Of a stretch of DNA of 63,142 bases, positions 9,410-19,041 are shown one piece after another. The stretch is taken from NCBI RefSeq assembly GCF_002289565.1, contig NZ_NTFY01000042.1:1-63142 (forward strand), in the 5' to 3' direction. Numbering within the stretch: the first letter of the stretch is position 1; every line of letters starts with the position of its first letter. The stretch comes from Rhodopirellula sp. SM50. Its GTDB lineage: Bacteria > Planctomycetota > Planctomycetia > Pirellulales > Pirellulaceae. The translations under genes and the position numbers were made by a program. A model generated the notes under the pieces. The model searched no databases and was not told the origin of the DNA. It saw only the letters and a list, made by a program, of their open reading frames with translations.

Positions 9410-10279
9410 ATGTCCGTTGAATTGATCATCACACAGGGAAGCAACGCCGGCACGGCCGCACCGATCCACCCTGGCTATTACCTGGTCGGCCGGCTGAAAG
9501 AATGCCAAATCCGGCCGAAAAGCCGATCGGTCAGCCGGCGGCACTGCTTGCTGCTGCACAACGATGACGGATTCGGAGCGCTCGATCTGAAAAGCACACG
9601 CGGCACCTACGTCAACGGAACGCGCCTTCAGCCGCACCAATGGCGAGTGCTTGCCGACGGCGACGAATTGCGTTTCGGCAAAGTCGTCTTCAAGGTCTCG
9701 GTCAAGCAACCCGTCCTCGCCGCGGCCGGCCATGCCGCCGATGGGGCAGGGCACACCGACGCGACCTGCAGCGAGCCTCCCACTTCGTGGAACAACCTGG
9801 ACGTCGCGGAATTCCTGGAAGAGGAAGACCAAGCGGAATTTGAGGGGGACGACGACCTGCCATTGGCGCCCCGTCGGTCGGCCCGATTTGATCTCGACTC
9901 CGACGCCATCGCGGCCGCCGAGGCCGGCCATGCCGACGTGCTCTCCGATAGCGCGATTCGCTCCGGCAAACCGAATGACACGTTCATCGGAGACGTCTCA
10001 GAGGACTTCGAAGACGAAGAAGAAGTCGCCAAGGACATCGAACTGGATTCGGTACCGAAGAAGCGACCGCCACGACAGAAGATCGACCACAAGCAATACA
10101 AACGGGCCGCCAAACGATCGCTCCGGCTGCCCAGCTTCTCCATCCGCTCGGCCGACGGTGTCGACTGGAAACTGCTCGGCACCATCGCCCTGGTCGCCCT
10201 GACCCTCGGCGTGTTGGGTTACCAGCTCTATCATTTCGGCGGACCGGCGGACGTCGAAGTCCGACAAAACCTCGATTGA
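9410..10279 (+). CDS. FHA-domain protein with C-terminal transmembrane helix
   Basis: 289 residues. A forkhead-associated phosphothreonine-binding domain occupies about residues 10-95, shown by GYYLVGRLKECQIRP, SVSRRHCLL, STRGTYVNGTRL and LADGDELRFGKVVFKV. A long acidic linker follows, then a basic patch and a transmembrane helix at about 253-276 (LLGTIALVALTLGVLGYQLYHF). The ATG at 9410 sits one base after the kinase stop; the ATG at 9386 inside the kinase gene is less likely. The natural reading is that it binds phosphorylated threonines made by the neighbouring kinase, which is an inference from gene order. Confidence 0.88.
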   Translation: MSVELIITQGSNAGTAAPIHPGYYLVGRLKECQIRPKSRSVSRRHCLLLHNDDGFGALDLKSTRGTYVNGTRLQPHQWRVLADGDELRFGKVVFKVSVKQPVLAAAGHAADGAGHTDATCSEPPTSWNNLDVAEFLEEEDQAEFEGDDDLPLAPRRSARFDLDSDAIAAAEAGHADVLSDSAIRSGKPNDTFIGDVSEDFEDEEEVAKDIELDSVPKKRPPRQKIDHKQYKRAAKRSLRLPSFSIRSADGVDWKLLGTIALVALTLGVLGYQLYHFGGPADVEVRQNLD

Positions 10280-10317
10280 TGCATGGTACGATTGACGCAT
10301 GGTACGCTAGATGGACC

Positions 10318-10884
10318 ATGTCCCTTCTGTTGCTCCTGGACGGCTACAACATCACCCAGCCGATCGCGCCGACTCGCAATCCCGACCCGCGTTGGTTGCA
10401 GCGCGATCGGAATGTTCTGCTGCGCGAGCTGACGAATCAACTCAGCGAGCCGGTTCGCCGTAAAACCTGTGTCGTCTTCGATGCCGCCAACCCGCCACGT
10501 GATCGTCCCAGCGAGTTCGTTCACCACGGGATGAGCGTCCGTTTTGCGGTCGATTACCTGTCGGCGGACGATTTATTGGAAGAAATCATCCGGGCGCATC
10601 ACACGCCCAAACGGCTGATGGTCGTCTCCTCGGACCATCGAATTCAGATTGCGGCCCGGCGACGAGGTGCCGCTCATTTCGATAGCGAGCCCTGGATGGA
10701 CGACCTGACGGACGGAAAAATCCACCTGGCGATCGACGTGGGGCCGAAATCGGGCGGGGCAGGGCAGGGCGGTCGGCCGCCGGCTGACCCCGGAAAACGC
10801 TCGGCGGCTGCTAAAAAACCCCGCATCCAAGACCCATCGGAGGTGGACCAGTGGATGCGAGAATTCGGTTTCGATCCGGATTAA
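10318..10884 (+). CDS. NYN (YacP-like) PIN-fold RNase domain protein
   Basis: 188 residues. The start MSLLLLLDGYNI carries the first acidic residue of the NYN/PIN-like nuclease fold. Further acidic positions lie in VVFDAANPP and VSSDHRIQIAARRRGA, the usual layout of YacP-type proteins thought to process RNA. The C-terminal 50 residues are Gly/Pro/Lys-rich. The upstream spacer repeats GCATGGTACG twice, 18 bases apart (about 10280 and 10298). It follows the FHA gene by 38 bases. Confidence 0.82.
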   Translation: MSLLLLLDGYNITQPIAPTRNPDPRWLQRDRNVLLRELTNQLSEPVRRKTCVVFDAANPPRDRPSEFVHHGMSVRFAVDYLSADDLLEEIIRAHHTPKRLMVVSSDHRIQIAARRRGAAHFDSEPWMDDLTDGKIHLAIDVGPKSGGAGQGGRPPADPGKRSAAAKKPRIQDPSEVDQWMREFGFDPD

Positions 10885-11031
10885 TCGGCATCGCCAGCCG
10901 CGGTCAACCACCCTGCGACGCGATGCTCCTTCCGCACTCGACCGGCTCGACATAGAATCCCGACTCAGATTGCCGACGCAGGCGTGCCGTCGGCGGCCCC
11001 ATCCCCCCCCAACGTGACACCGATTCGTTCG

Positions 11032-12144
11032 ATGACAGCCACCGCGACCGCCCAACGAGCTTATAACTTTTCCGCCGGCCCCGCCGTCTTGCCGGTTTCG
11101 GTACTTGAGGAAGTACGCGACGAACTGGTTTGCCTGCCCGGTGCACGCAGTTCCTTGCTCGAAATGAGTCACCGGGACAAGACATTTGTCGACATCCTGC
11201 ACGACGCCGAAAACAGCCTGCGATCACTGCTGAACATCAGCGACGACTACGCCGTGCTGTTCCTGCAAGGCGGTGCGGCGCTGCAGTTTTCGATGATCCC
11301 CGCCAACCTGCTTCGCGATTCGGGCAAATCGGCGGCCTACATCCAAACGGGCACCTGGGGCAAGAAAGCGATCGCGGAAGCCAAGAAGGAAGGGCCGGTC
11401 GAGGTCGTCTACGATGCCTCGGCGTCGAATTTTAATCATGTCCCCGGCCCGCAGGACTACAGCGTCGCCGACGACGCGGCCTACCTGTATTACTGCAACA
11501 ACGAAACGATCCAGGGTGTTCAATTCCCCACCGAACCCGAATGCCCCGGCGGCGTGCCGCTGATCTGTGACGCGTCGAGCGATTTCCTGTATCGCCCGGT
11601 CGACATCAACAAATACGGCTTGCTGTATGCTTGTGCCCAAAAGAATGCCGGCCCGGCCGGTGTGACCGTGGTGATCATTCGCCGCGACCTGATCGACCGC
11701 GGCAGTGCTTCGCTTCCGGGTTACTTGAATTACAAGAACCACGCCGACGCGGACTCCGAATGGAACACCCCGCCGACGTTCGCCATCTGGGTGCTGGGCA
11801 AAGTCGCCAAGTGGCTGCAAAACGACATCGGCGGGCTGGCGGCGATGGAAACGCTGAACCGCAAAAAAGCGGCGTTGCTCTACGACGCGATCGACCAGTC
11901 GGGCGGCTTTTACACCGGACACGCCAAACCGGATTGCCGCTCGCTGATGAATGCAACCTTCACGTTGCCCAACGATGATCTGCAGTCGGCGTTTCTTACC
12001 CAAGCGGCCGAACGCGACCTGGTCAGCTTGAAGGGGCACCGCAGCGTCGGCGGCATCCGCGCCAGCATCTACAACGCGATGCCGATCGAAGGCGTGCAAT
12101 CGCTGGCAAGCTTCATGACCGATTTCGCATCCAAGAACGCGTGA
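11032..12144 (+). CDS. serC: phosphoserine aminotransferase
   Basis: 370 residues, class V PLP aminotransferase converting 3-phosphohydroxypyruvate to phosphoserine. Family marks are YNFSAGPAVLP at the N-terminus, LLEMSHRDK, FLQGGAALQFSMIP, and the PLP Lys in YACAQKNAGPAGVTVVIIR (about residue 203). The C-terminus has LKGHRSVGGIRASIYNAMP. The ATG at 11032 matches the usual family N-terminus; the longer frame from 10984 adds a Pro-rich stretch. serA follows 52 bases later, forming a serine-biosynthesis pair. Confidence 0.96.
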   Translation: MTATATAQRAYNFSAGPAVLPVSVLEEVRDELVCLPGARSSLLEMSHRDKTFVDILHDAENSLRSLLNISDDYAVLFLQGGAALQFSMIPANLLRDSGKSAAYIQTGTWGKKAIAEAKKEGPVEVVYDASASNFNHVPGPQDYSVADDAAYLYYCNNETIQGVQFPTEPECPGGVPLICDASSDFLYRPVDINKYGLLYACAQKNAGPAGVTVVIIRRDLIDRGSASLPGYLNYKNHADADSEWNTPPTFAIWVLGKVAKWLQNDIGGLAAMETLNRKKAALLYDAIDQSGGFYTGHAKPDCRSLMNATFTLPNDDLQSAFLTQAAERDLVSLKGHRSVGGIRASIYNAMPIEGVQSLASFMTDFASKNA

Positions 12145-12196
12145 TCTTCGCCTTCTCCCCGAACTTTCCATTCCTCCAACCACAGCAACGCCAGAG

Positions 12197-13372
12197 ATGT
12201 ACAAAATCCTGACGCTCAATAACATCTCCGTCAAAGGACTTTCACGCCTGCCCCGCGACGAATACGAAATCTCGTCCGAGTCGAGTCACCCGGATGCGAT
12301 TCTGCTTCGTTCGTTCAAGATGCACGACATGGAAATCCCCGAATCGGTCGCCGCCATCGGCCGTGCCGGTGCCGGTGTGAACAACATTCCGATCGACAAG
12401 ATGACCAAGCGCGGTGTGCCGGTGTTCAACGCCCCGGGCGCCAACGCCAACGCCGTCAAGGAACTGGTGCTTGCCGGGTTGCTGATGGCATCGCGTAACA
12501 TCTATCCGGCGATGCAATTCGCGTCGTCCTTGGAAGGCACCGATGCGGAGATTTCCACTGCCGTCGAAGCCGGTAAGAAAAACTTCGTCGGCTGCGAATT
12601 GCACTCCAAGACCTTTGGCGTGATCGGGCTGGGCGCGATCGGACGTCGCGTCGCCAACGCCGCCAGCGCGTTGGGCATGAAAGTCGTCGGATACGACCCG
12701 CAAATCTCCGTCGAAAACGCCTGGCGACTTTCCCGCAACGTCGAACAGGCCATCAACCTGGATCACCTGTTCTCGCAATGCGACGCCGTCAGCGTCCACG
12801 TCCCGCTGCTGGACGTGACCAGGGGATTGGTCAACAAAGCGCGCATCGAATCGATGAACGACGGCGGCATCATCGTCAACCTCGCCCGCGGCGGTATCTG
12901 TGACGACGATGCCGTAATCGCCGCTTTGGACTCGGGCAAACTGAATGCCTATGTGATCGATTTCCCCACCGGCCAACTGCTCAAGCACCCCAAAGTCATT
13001 TCGTTCCCGCACCTCGGCGCGTCGACCGAAGAGGCCGAGGAAAACTGCGCGATCATGGTCGCCGACCAGGTCCGCGACTTCTTGGAAGAAGGCACCGTGA
13101 CCAATTCGGTCAACTTTCCCGACGCCTCCATGCCGCGTGGCGGCAGGGGATGTCGAATCACCATTGCCAACGCCAACGTGCCCAACATGGTCGGCCAGAT
13201 TTCCACGATTCTCGCCAATGCGGGATTGAACATCGCCGACCTGCTGAACAAGTCACGTGGCGATCTGGCCTACACCATCATCGACCTGGACGGCAACATC
13301 GAAGAGGCGTCACTGCAAGCGCTCCGCGAGATCGACGGCGTCCTCGCCGTGCGCCATTTGCCGAATAAATAG
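12197..13372 (+). CDS. serA: D-3-phosphoglycerate dehydrogenase
   Basis: 391 residues. It oxidises 3-phosphoglycerate, the first step of serine synthesis, and supplies the substrate of the SerC encoded just upstream. The NAD-binding motif is GVIGLGAIGRRVANAA (about residues 140-155). The catalytic region includes VNLARGGICDDDAVIAAL, and the histidine sits in SFPHLGASTEEAEENCA. A C-terminal ACT domain (about 318-391) suggests serine feedback inhibition, as known for related enzymes. This is the short form lacking the extra intervening domain. Confidence 0.95.
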   Translation: MYKILTLNNISVKGLSRLPRDEYEISSESSHPDAILLRSFKMHDMEIPESVAAIGRAGAGVNNIPIDKMTKRGVPVFNAPGANANAVKELVLAGLLMASRNIYPAMQFASSLEGTDAEISTAVEAGKKNFVGCELHSKTFGVIGLGAIGRRVANAASALGMKVVGYDPQISVENAWRLSRNVEQAINLDHLFSQCDAVSVHVPLLDVTRGLVNKARIESMNDGGIIVNLARGGICDDDAVIAALDSGKLNAYVIDFPTGQLLKHPKVISFPHLGASTEEAEENCAIMVADQVRDFLEEGTVTNSVNFPDASMPRGGRGCRITIANANVPNMVGQISTILANAGLNIADLLNKSRGDLAYTIIDLDGNIEEASLQALREIDGVLAVRHLPNK

Positions 13373-13413
13373 GAACCATGCGTCGCGTTCCCGTGCAATG
13401 CAGTGCGTCAGCA

Positions 13414-13452
13414 GAGGGATGGCAGAATGATACGGGGCAGAATGATGAGGTG
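13414..13452 (+). repeat. partial copy of a GGCAGAATGAT-type repeat
   Basis: GGGATGGCAGAATGATAC then GGGGCAGAATGATGAGG. The block order matches the 33-bp inverted-repeat arm at 15356-15388 (GGGATGGCAGAAAAATGGTG, then GGGCAGGAAAATG), so this is probably a diverged relative in the 160-base spacer after serA. Confidence 0.4.
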
Positions 13453-13532
13453 CGCGCAGGAGAGTGATTTCGAATACTCTTGCCGCGGTAAACTGATACC
13501 GACGCTTTTTCATTCTAGTCGAGCAATCAGGC

Positions 13533-14708
13533 ATGCACCAAACCATCATCGTCTCGTTCAGCGTACTGCTGATCGTCGTGCTCTCACCAACGACCTCGCT
13601 GCCCGTCGCATCGGCAAAACCTCCCTGGAAACGACACACGATCGACAACACTCATCGCGGCGCCGATGGCGTTCGACTGGGTGACTTCAACGGCGATGCT
13701 TTGCCGGACGTCGTCACGGGCTGGGAAGAATCGGGACTGGTGCGGCTGTATTTGAATCCCGGCAGCGCCAAAGCCACTGAACCATGGCCGGCGGCGACGA
13801 TTGCCAAGGCAAGGTCGCCCGAGGACGCTGTGCCGATCGACATGGATGGCGACGGGCGACTGGACATCGTCAGTTGCCACGAAGGCAAACAACGCCAACT
13901 GTTGGTTCATTGGAACAACACGCCCGCGCCGCACTCGAATTCATCACAGCTGCTCCGACACCAGAACTGGACCACCGATCGGTTCAAACAGCTCGACGGC
14001 GTGATGTGGATGTTCGCCTTGCCGCTGGGCACGATCGACTCGCGGATCGCATTGGTTGCCGGGGCCAAGGGTCCCAAGGCCACGATCACGCTGCTACTCA
14101 GCCCACCGAAACCCTCGCGTGATCTGTCGACATGGACCGCGATTCGGCTGCGCGATGCGGGCTGGATCATGTCGCTGCGGGCCGTCGACATGGATCACGA
14201 TGGTGACCAAGACATCGTGTTCAGCGACCGTAAGGGCAACCGCCGCGTCGCCGCCTGGCTGGAACACCCCGACGATCCTGATCAGACGTGGACCGAACAT
14301 GAGATCGCGGGGCAGGGCAGGGAAGTAATGTTCCTGACCGCCACCGCCGAGCGGTGTTTGATCAGCACGCGAGAGGGCGTTTCGCTGGATTGTCGACGGA
14401 GCGATAACGGCTGGAACGTGACGCCGCTGCCCAACCCGCCCCAAATCAGCTTGGGCAAAGCGATCGAGAGCTTTCCCGATGGACAACTCGTGCTGACGGC
14501 CAACACCCATAGCAGCAATCATCCCAACCGACCGGGCATCTGGTTTCGCAACCGGTCCGGGAGCTGGTCCGCGATCGATCCGACGACGCGAGTGAAATTC
14601 GATCGCATGGAATTGATCGACCTCGACGGCGACAACGACCTGGATGTGATGACCTGTGAAGAACGCCGAAACCTGGGAATCATCTGGTACGAGAATCCCG
14701 CGAATTGA
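13533..14708 (+). CDS. secreted FG-GAP/VCBS-repeat protein
   Basis: 391 residues with a signal peptide (MHQTIIVSFSVLLIVVLSPTTSLPVASA). FG-GAP/VCBS-type calcium-binding loops recur: DFNGDALPDVV, DMDGDGRLDIV, DMDHDGDQDIV and DLDGDNDLDVM, spaced as blades of a beta-propeller. Such proteins are extracellular and are often fused to or encoded with hydrolases in planctomycetes; ligand unknown. It stands alone between serA and a minus-strand membrane gene. GGGCAGGG motifs lie inside at 14310-14322. Confidence 0.8.
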   Translation: MHQTIIVSFSVLLIVVLSPTTSLPVASAKPPWKRHTIDNTHRGADGVRLGDFNGDALPDVVTGWEESGLVRLYLNPGSAKATEPWPAATIAKARSPEDAVPIDMDGDGRLDIVSCHEGKQRQLLVHWNNTPAPHSNSSQLLRHQNWTTDRFKQLDGVMWMFALPLGTIDSRIALVAGAKGPKATITLLLSPPKPSRDLSTWTAIRLRDAGWIMSLRAVDMDHDGDQDIVFSDRKGNRRVAAWLEHPDDPDQTWTEHEIAGQGREVMFLTATAERCLISTREGVSLDCRRSDNGWNVTPLPNPPQISLGKAIESFPDGQLVLTANTHSSNHPNRPGIWFRNRSGSWSAIDPTTRVKFDRMELIDLDGDNDLDVMTCEERRNLGIIWYENPAN

Positions 14709-14771
14709 AATCCAAGCGGAGCAGGGCAGGGGAGTGGGCAGGCAAATCCTGCGCAGCAAAATACCGAACGC

Positions 14772-15308
14772 TCATGATTCAGCGACCGGCTGCGGCGGTG
14801 ACTTTTTCTCAATTCCCGGTATCAAGAAGATCAGTGTGCCGATCGTCATCGAGGCGGCCGCCATGATACAACCGGTGACCACCGTCACGATCCAACCACC
14901 GAGTTCGGTCTTGATCTGAAACGGATTTTGATCGAAATCTGCTCCGGACGCTTGCCCCATCGCCTCGGCAACCCCCAATGCCACCAGTCCCGCTACGATC
15001 TGAAGCAGCGGCACGAATTGGCTGAGCGCGACAATGCTTGCGCCGGTGACCAATCGCTTGGCCACCCTGGGCCAAGTGGCACAGAGCCACCAACCGACCA
15101 ATAAGAACATCGTGATGGCGATGACCACGCCGCTCCAGCCACTTTTCCCCAACATTTCAGCACCAAACAGCATCGGTACGATCAGGTTCACGCCCAACGC
15201 GACCGGCCAGGCGACCATCAAGCTGCTGTTCCGCGACCGCCGATTCGCAACCGGCTCCACCGCGTCGGCCGGTTGCTGGGGCGGAGAATAAGGGTTCGGT
15301 TCGCTCAT
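14772..15308 (-). CDS. small integral membrane protein of unknown function
   Basis: 178 residues, not recognised as a named family. A Pro/Asn-rich cytoplasmic start (MSEPNPYSPPQQPADAVEP, a frequent N-terminus of planctomycete membrane proteins) is followed by four hydrophobic segments, at about 32-50, 60-80, 92-112 and 140-165. The gene is convergent with the VCBS gene and divergent from flhA across a repeat-rich spacer. Confidence 0.7.
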   Translation of the reverse strand: MSEPNPYSPPQQPADAVEPVANRRSRNSSLMVAWPVALGVNLIVPMLFGAEMLGKSGWSGVVIAITMFLLVGWWLCATWPRVAKRLVTGASIVALSQFVPLLQIVAGLVALGVAEAMGQASGADFDQNPFQIKTELGGWIVTVVTGCIMAAASMTIGTLIFLIPGIEKKSPPQPVAES

Positions 15309-15355
15309 GGATCGGATGAGGGGAAGGGCAGTGCAGGGGAATCATAACGTGAAAT

Positions 15356-15388
15356 GGGGATGGCAGAAAAATGGTGGGCAGGAAAATG
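15356..15388 (+). repeat. 33-bp inverted repeat, left arm
   Basis: This arm matches the reverse complement of 15498-15530 at 32 of 33 positions. Together the arms enclose the heptamer array. Confidence 0.8.
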
Positions 15389-15392
15389 ATTT

Positions 15393-15494
15393 GAGTACTG
15401 AGTACTGAGTACTGAGTACTGAGTACTGAGTACTGAGTACTGAGTACTGAGTACTGAGTACTGAGTACTGAGTACTGAGTACTGGGTACTGGGT
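15393..15494 (+). repeat. heptamer tandem array (GAGTACT)n
   Basis: About 14.5 uninterrupted copies of the 7-bp unit GAGTACT, degrading to GGGTACT at the right end. The unit itself contains AGTACT, a palindrome, so the array can fold on either strand. It lies in the divergent spacer between the membrane gene and flhA. The same unit in opposite orientation forms the array at 36657-36814. Confidence 0.95.
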
Positions 15495-15497
15495 ACC

Positions 15498-15530
15498 CAT
15501 TTTCCTGCCCACTATTTTTCTGCCATCCCC
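15498..15530 (-). repeat. 33-bp inverted repeat, right arm
   Basis: Partner of 15356-15388 with one mismatch. It begins CATTTTCCTGCCCACTATTT and ends in GCCATCCCC. Confidence 0.8.
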
Positions 15531-15603
15531 CGCACTCTGTTTCGCACTCTGTTTCGCACTCTGTTTCGCACTCTGTTTCGCACTCTGTTTCACACCCTGT
15601 TTC
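15531..15603 (+). repeat. 12-bp tandem repeat (GCACTCTGTTTC)n
   Basis: About six copies of GCACTCTGTTTC, the last diverging to ACACCCTGTTTC. They directly follow the right inverted-repeat arm and end ~100 bases before the flhA start. Confidence 0.9.
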
Positions 15604-15704
15604 ACGCCTTCCCTCCCAGAATCGCCTAGACCCCGTGGTTGTCGATTCACTACTGTCGGCCGTCAACGTGTCGATTGCCTCCCCTGCGTGCTACAGGTCC
15701 TGCA

Positions 15705-17825
15705 GTGTCCCCGATCCAACGATTCCGCCCTTGGTTGCTGCCGATCGGAGTGATGGCCTGCATGGTCGTGATTCTGATGCCGTTGCCGACGGTGATCATG
15801 GACTTTTTGTTGGCCGGCAACATCGCGCTTGCGGTGGTGATTCTGTTGACGACGATTCACGTGGCGACGCCGTTGGAATTCAGCGTGTTTCCGACGCTGC
15901 TGCTGGCGACCACGCTGTCCCGGTTGGTGCTGAACATTGCGACGACGCGGCTGATTCTGGCCGATGCCCCCACGCTCGGCGACGACGCCGCCGGCGGCGT
16001 GATCCGCACCTTCGGTCAATTCGTCGCCGGCAATCAGATCGAAGTCGGTTTGGTGCTGTTTTTGATTTTGGTGGTGGTCCAGTTTGTGGTGATCACCAAG
16101 GGAGCGACACGGATCAGTGAAGTCGCCGCGCGATTTGCGCTCGACGGGATGCCGGGCCGCCAATCGGCGATCGATGCGGACCTGAATGCGGGCAACATCG
16201 ACGCGGCCACGGCGGCTGGCAAACGCGACGACTTGATCGCCGAAGCCGACTTTTACGCGGCGATGGACGGTGCGGGAAAATTCGTCCGTGGCGATGCGGT
16301 CGCCGGGCTGGTGATCACCGCGATCAACATCATCGGCGGTCTGTATCTGGGTGTCGTCGTCTCGGGCATGGGTCTGGGCGATGCCGCCTCCGTCTTCACC
16401 AAGCTGACCATCGGCGACGGGTTGGTCAGCCAGATCCCGTCGCTGTTGATCTCGCTGTCGGCGGGCGTGCTGGTCACGCGCGGCACGCGGCGATCGAATT
16501 TGTCCGACAACTTCGTGACCCAATTGCTGGGAAACTCGAAAGCCCTGTTGATCGCAGGCGGTTTCTTGTTGCTGTTGGTCATCACCGGCCTGCCCCCGAT
16601 CCCCTTGATTTTGTTGGGCAGCGGATGTGTGCTGATCGCCACCACGCTCGACCGCAACGAGAAACAACGGGCGGCCGAGGCAGAACGTGAGCGTGAAACC
16701 GAGGCCCAAGCGGCCACGCCGACGCAAAAGCGTGTTGAAGATTTCTTGACGGTGGACCCGTTGGAAGTGGCGATCGGTTTGGGGCTGCTACCGCTGGCCG
16801 ATCCGATTCGCGGCGGTGATCTGATGCAACGCATCGCCAGTCTGCGAAATCAGATGGCGGCGGAAATCGGCATCGTGTTGCCCAAGGTGCGGGTACGCGA
16901 CGACGCGACACTCGGCCAGCAGGAATACGAAATCCGCCTGTTCGGTGACTTCGTCGCCCGCGGCGACTTGCGTGTCGACAAACTGCTCGCCAGCGGCGAC
17001 GGCAGAACGACCGGAAAACCGGACGGAGAAGCGGTCCACGAATTCGGCGGCACGACGTCGATCTGGATCGATCCGGCGGGCCGCGAGCAAGCGATGATCT
17101 ACGGGTACAAGACGCGGACGGCACCCGGCGTGCTGGCCGATCACTTGGAACAAGTCGCCCGCGCCCACGCCGACGAGCTGCTCTCACACGACGCCACCAA
17201 ACACCTGTTGGATGAATTGCGGCAGGTGGCTCCGGCGCTGGTGGACGATTTGGTCCCGACCCGGCTGTCGATCAACGACGTTCAAAAAGTCTTGCAGGGA
17301 CTGTTGCGTGAAGCGATCCCGATTCGGCAACTGGGCATCATCCTGGAAGCCCTCGGTGACGCCGCGGCGCGGTCCAACGACGCGTCGCAACAGATCGAAA
17401 GCGTCCGCCGACGTCTGGCCAGGACGTTGTGCTCCCAGCTCCGCGACGAACAACGCACGCTGCGGGTCGTCACGCTCGAATCGTCCGCCGCGGCACAGCT
17501 GCAACCGCTCAACGGCCCGGTGGGGCAGGGGGATCACTGGACAGATCGCCAAGCCGGCTCGGGTGCGACGTCGCAATTGGGAATCCGACACAACAAAACA
17601 CAAGACGTCACTTGCGACGCGATTCGTCAAGCCGTTAAGAACCTATCCAGCGAAGGATACCCGCCGGTCCTGTTGGTCGGCCCGCAGCTTCGCCGCCGCG
17701 TGAAACAGGTGACCGAAGAAGCGGGAATCTGGAGCCACGTTCTGTCCACCAACGAAATCACCACCGACACTCAGCTGGAAATTCACTCGACGGTCGGCCG
17801 CCCCACATCCACCGCCGCCGCTTAG
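15705..17825 (+). CDS. flhA: flagellar biosynthesis protein FlhA
   Basis: 706 residues from the GTG at 15705 (the frame is open from a TTG at 15639). FlhA is the large membrane component of the flagellar type III export gate that receives export substrates. Eight or so membrane helices fill the first ~330 residues; the conserved loop PLEFSVFPTLLLATTLSRLVLNIATTRLIL and the FHIPEP-region GMPGRQSAIDADLNAG are visible. The C-terminal half is the cytoplasmic substrate-docking domain (PIRGGDLMQRI, QVLQGLLREAIPIRQL-type segment, YPPVLLVGPQLRR). flhF follows after 40 bases, so the two are co-oriented in one cluster with fliA. Confidence 0.95.
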   Translation: MSPIQRFRPWLLPIGVMACMVVILMPLPTVIMDFLLAGNIALAVVILLTTIHVATPLEFSVFPTLLLATTLSRLVLNIATTRLILADAPTLGDDAAGGVIRTFGQFVAGNQIEVGLVLFLILVVVQFVVITKGATRISEVAARFALDGMPGRQSAIDADLNAGNIDAATAAGKRDDLIAEADFYAAMDGAGKFVRGDAVAGLVITAINIIGGLYLGVVVSGMGLGDAASVFTKLTIGDGLVSQIPSLLISLSAGVLVTRGTRRSNLSDNFVTQLLGNSKALLIAGGFLLLLVITGLPPIPLILLGSGCVLIATTLDRNEKQRAAEAERERETEAQAATPTQKRVEDFLTVDPLEVAIGLGLLPLADPIRGGDLMQRIASLRNQMAAEIGIVLPKVRVRDDATLGQQEYEIRLFGDFVARGDLRVDKLLASGDGRTTGKPDGEAVHEFGGTTSIWIDPAGREQAMIYGYKTRTAPGVLADHLEQVARAHADELLSHDATKHLLDELRQVAPALVDDLVPTRLSINDVQKVLQGLLREAIPIRQLGIILEALGDAAARSNDASQQIESVRRRLARTLCSQLRDEQRTLRVVTLESSAAAQLQPLNGPVGQGDHWTDRQAGSGATSQLGIRHNKTQDVTCDAIRQAVKNLSSEGYPPVLLVGPQLRRRVKQVTEEAGIWSHVLSTNEITTDTQLEIHSTVGRPTSTAAA

Positions 17826-17865
17826 TCCTGGCGATTCTCCGCCCCGCCTTTTTACAGCCCACTTG

Positions 17866-19041
17866 ATGCAAGTCAAAATTTTCCGAGCCGCGAATTTGCA
17901 AGCTGCCCTGGAGGAGATCCGGGAACAGCTCGGACCGAATGCATCCGTTCTGCGAACGCGACAGTGCCGTGACGGATGGATGGGTTGGCTGGGCCGCAGC
18001 TACGTCGAAGTGACCGCCAGCAGCGGCGATCAGCAACGCGACGCGGCCAGTCTGACGGCTGAAGACACGCACCGCTCGCTGGGACGCTTGCCGGGCAATC
18101 CACACACTCCCAATACCATTCCGATCGACGCGCGACAAACACTGTCGGTCGTCGGACGCATGCCGATGAGCCCCAGCAGGCCGACCGGCAAGCCCCACCT
18201 GAACCATTCGCGATACTCCGACCCCACCGCGGATTACCGCACCGGTCTGATCTCGCTGGGCGTTTCCGAAGCGGTGGCCGACCGCTGGATCCGTTCGACC
18301 AGCGGTTTTGTGGCCAACCTGGGCGACCCGGTGGAACCATCTTGGCTGGAACAGTTGCAACGCAGCGTGGCCCGAGAGATCCGGCTCAGCGGTGCGATCC
18401 GGCTCAATCCCGGCGAACGCCGAATCGTGGCGTTGATCGGTCCGACCGGCGTCGGAAAAACCACGACGGTGGCAAAGCTCGCCGCCGGGTTCCGCATTCA
18501 ATCTAAACGACGCGTCGGCCTGTTGACGATCGACACGTTTCGAATCGCCGCCGTCCAGCAACTGCAAGCCTACGCGCAAATCATGGACTTGCCGATGAGC
18601 GTGGTCGAATCGACCGACCAGATGCGTGGTGCGATTGACCAACTGGGCGATGTTGATTTGATCTTGATCGACACCGCCGGACGGAGTCCCAAGGGCGACA
18701 TGAGCATCGCCGGCTTGGCCGAACTGCTCCGCACCGCCCAACCGGACGAAACCCACCTGGTCATCAGCGCGACCAGCACCGCCGCGGTAGTGCAATCCGC
18801 CTTGGACGGATTCGCCGCCGCCAGACCGACCGCGGCGATCCTCTCGAAACTCGACGAAACCCCCTACACCGCGGGCGTGCTCTCGGCGCTGACGTCGTCC
18901 CGAGACCGACTCGGGCTGCCGATCAGCTACGTGACCAACGGACAGCATGTCCCCGATGACATCGCCGTCGCGACCGCCCAACGGCTGACCGAGCGTTTGA
19001 TCCCTGCGCCCGCCGGCGTGCGGCAATACGAAGCCGCCTAA
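17866..19041 (+). CDS. flhF: flagellar biosynthesis GTPase FlhF
   Basis: 391 residues; the ATG at 17866 gives the typical start MQVKIFRAANLQAALEEIREQLGPNASVL. It is an SRP-type GTPase that sets number and position of flagella in polar flagellates. The G domain occupies the C-terminal half: P-loop GPTGVGKTTTVAKLAA (about 191-206), DTFRIAA, DTAGRSPKG and SKLDETP. A ~100-residue linker joins the N-terminal part to the NG domain. It lies between flhA and fliA. Confidence 0.93.
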   Translation: MQVKIFRAANLQAALEEIREQLGPNASVLRTRQCRDGWMGWLGRSYVEVTASSGDQQRDAASLTAEDTHRSLGRLPGNPHTPNTIPIDARQTLSVVGRMPMSPSRPTGKPHLNHSRYSDPTADYRTGLISLGVSEAVADRWIRSTSGFVANLGDPVEPSWLEQLQRSVAREIRLSGAIRLNPGERRIVALIGPTGVGKTTTVAKLAAGFRIQSKRRVGLLTIDTFRIAAVQQLQAYAQIMDLPMSVVESTDQMRGAIDQLGDVDLILIDTAGRSPKGDMSIAGLAELLRTAQPDETHLVISATSTAAVVQSALDGFAAARPTAAILSKLDETPYTAGVLSALTSSRDRLGLPISYVTNGQHVPDDIAVATAQRLTERLIPAPAGVRQYEAA

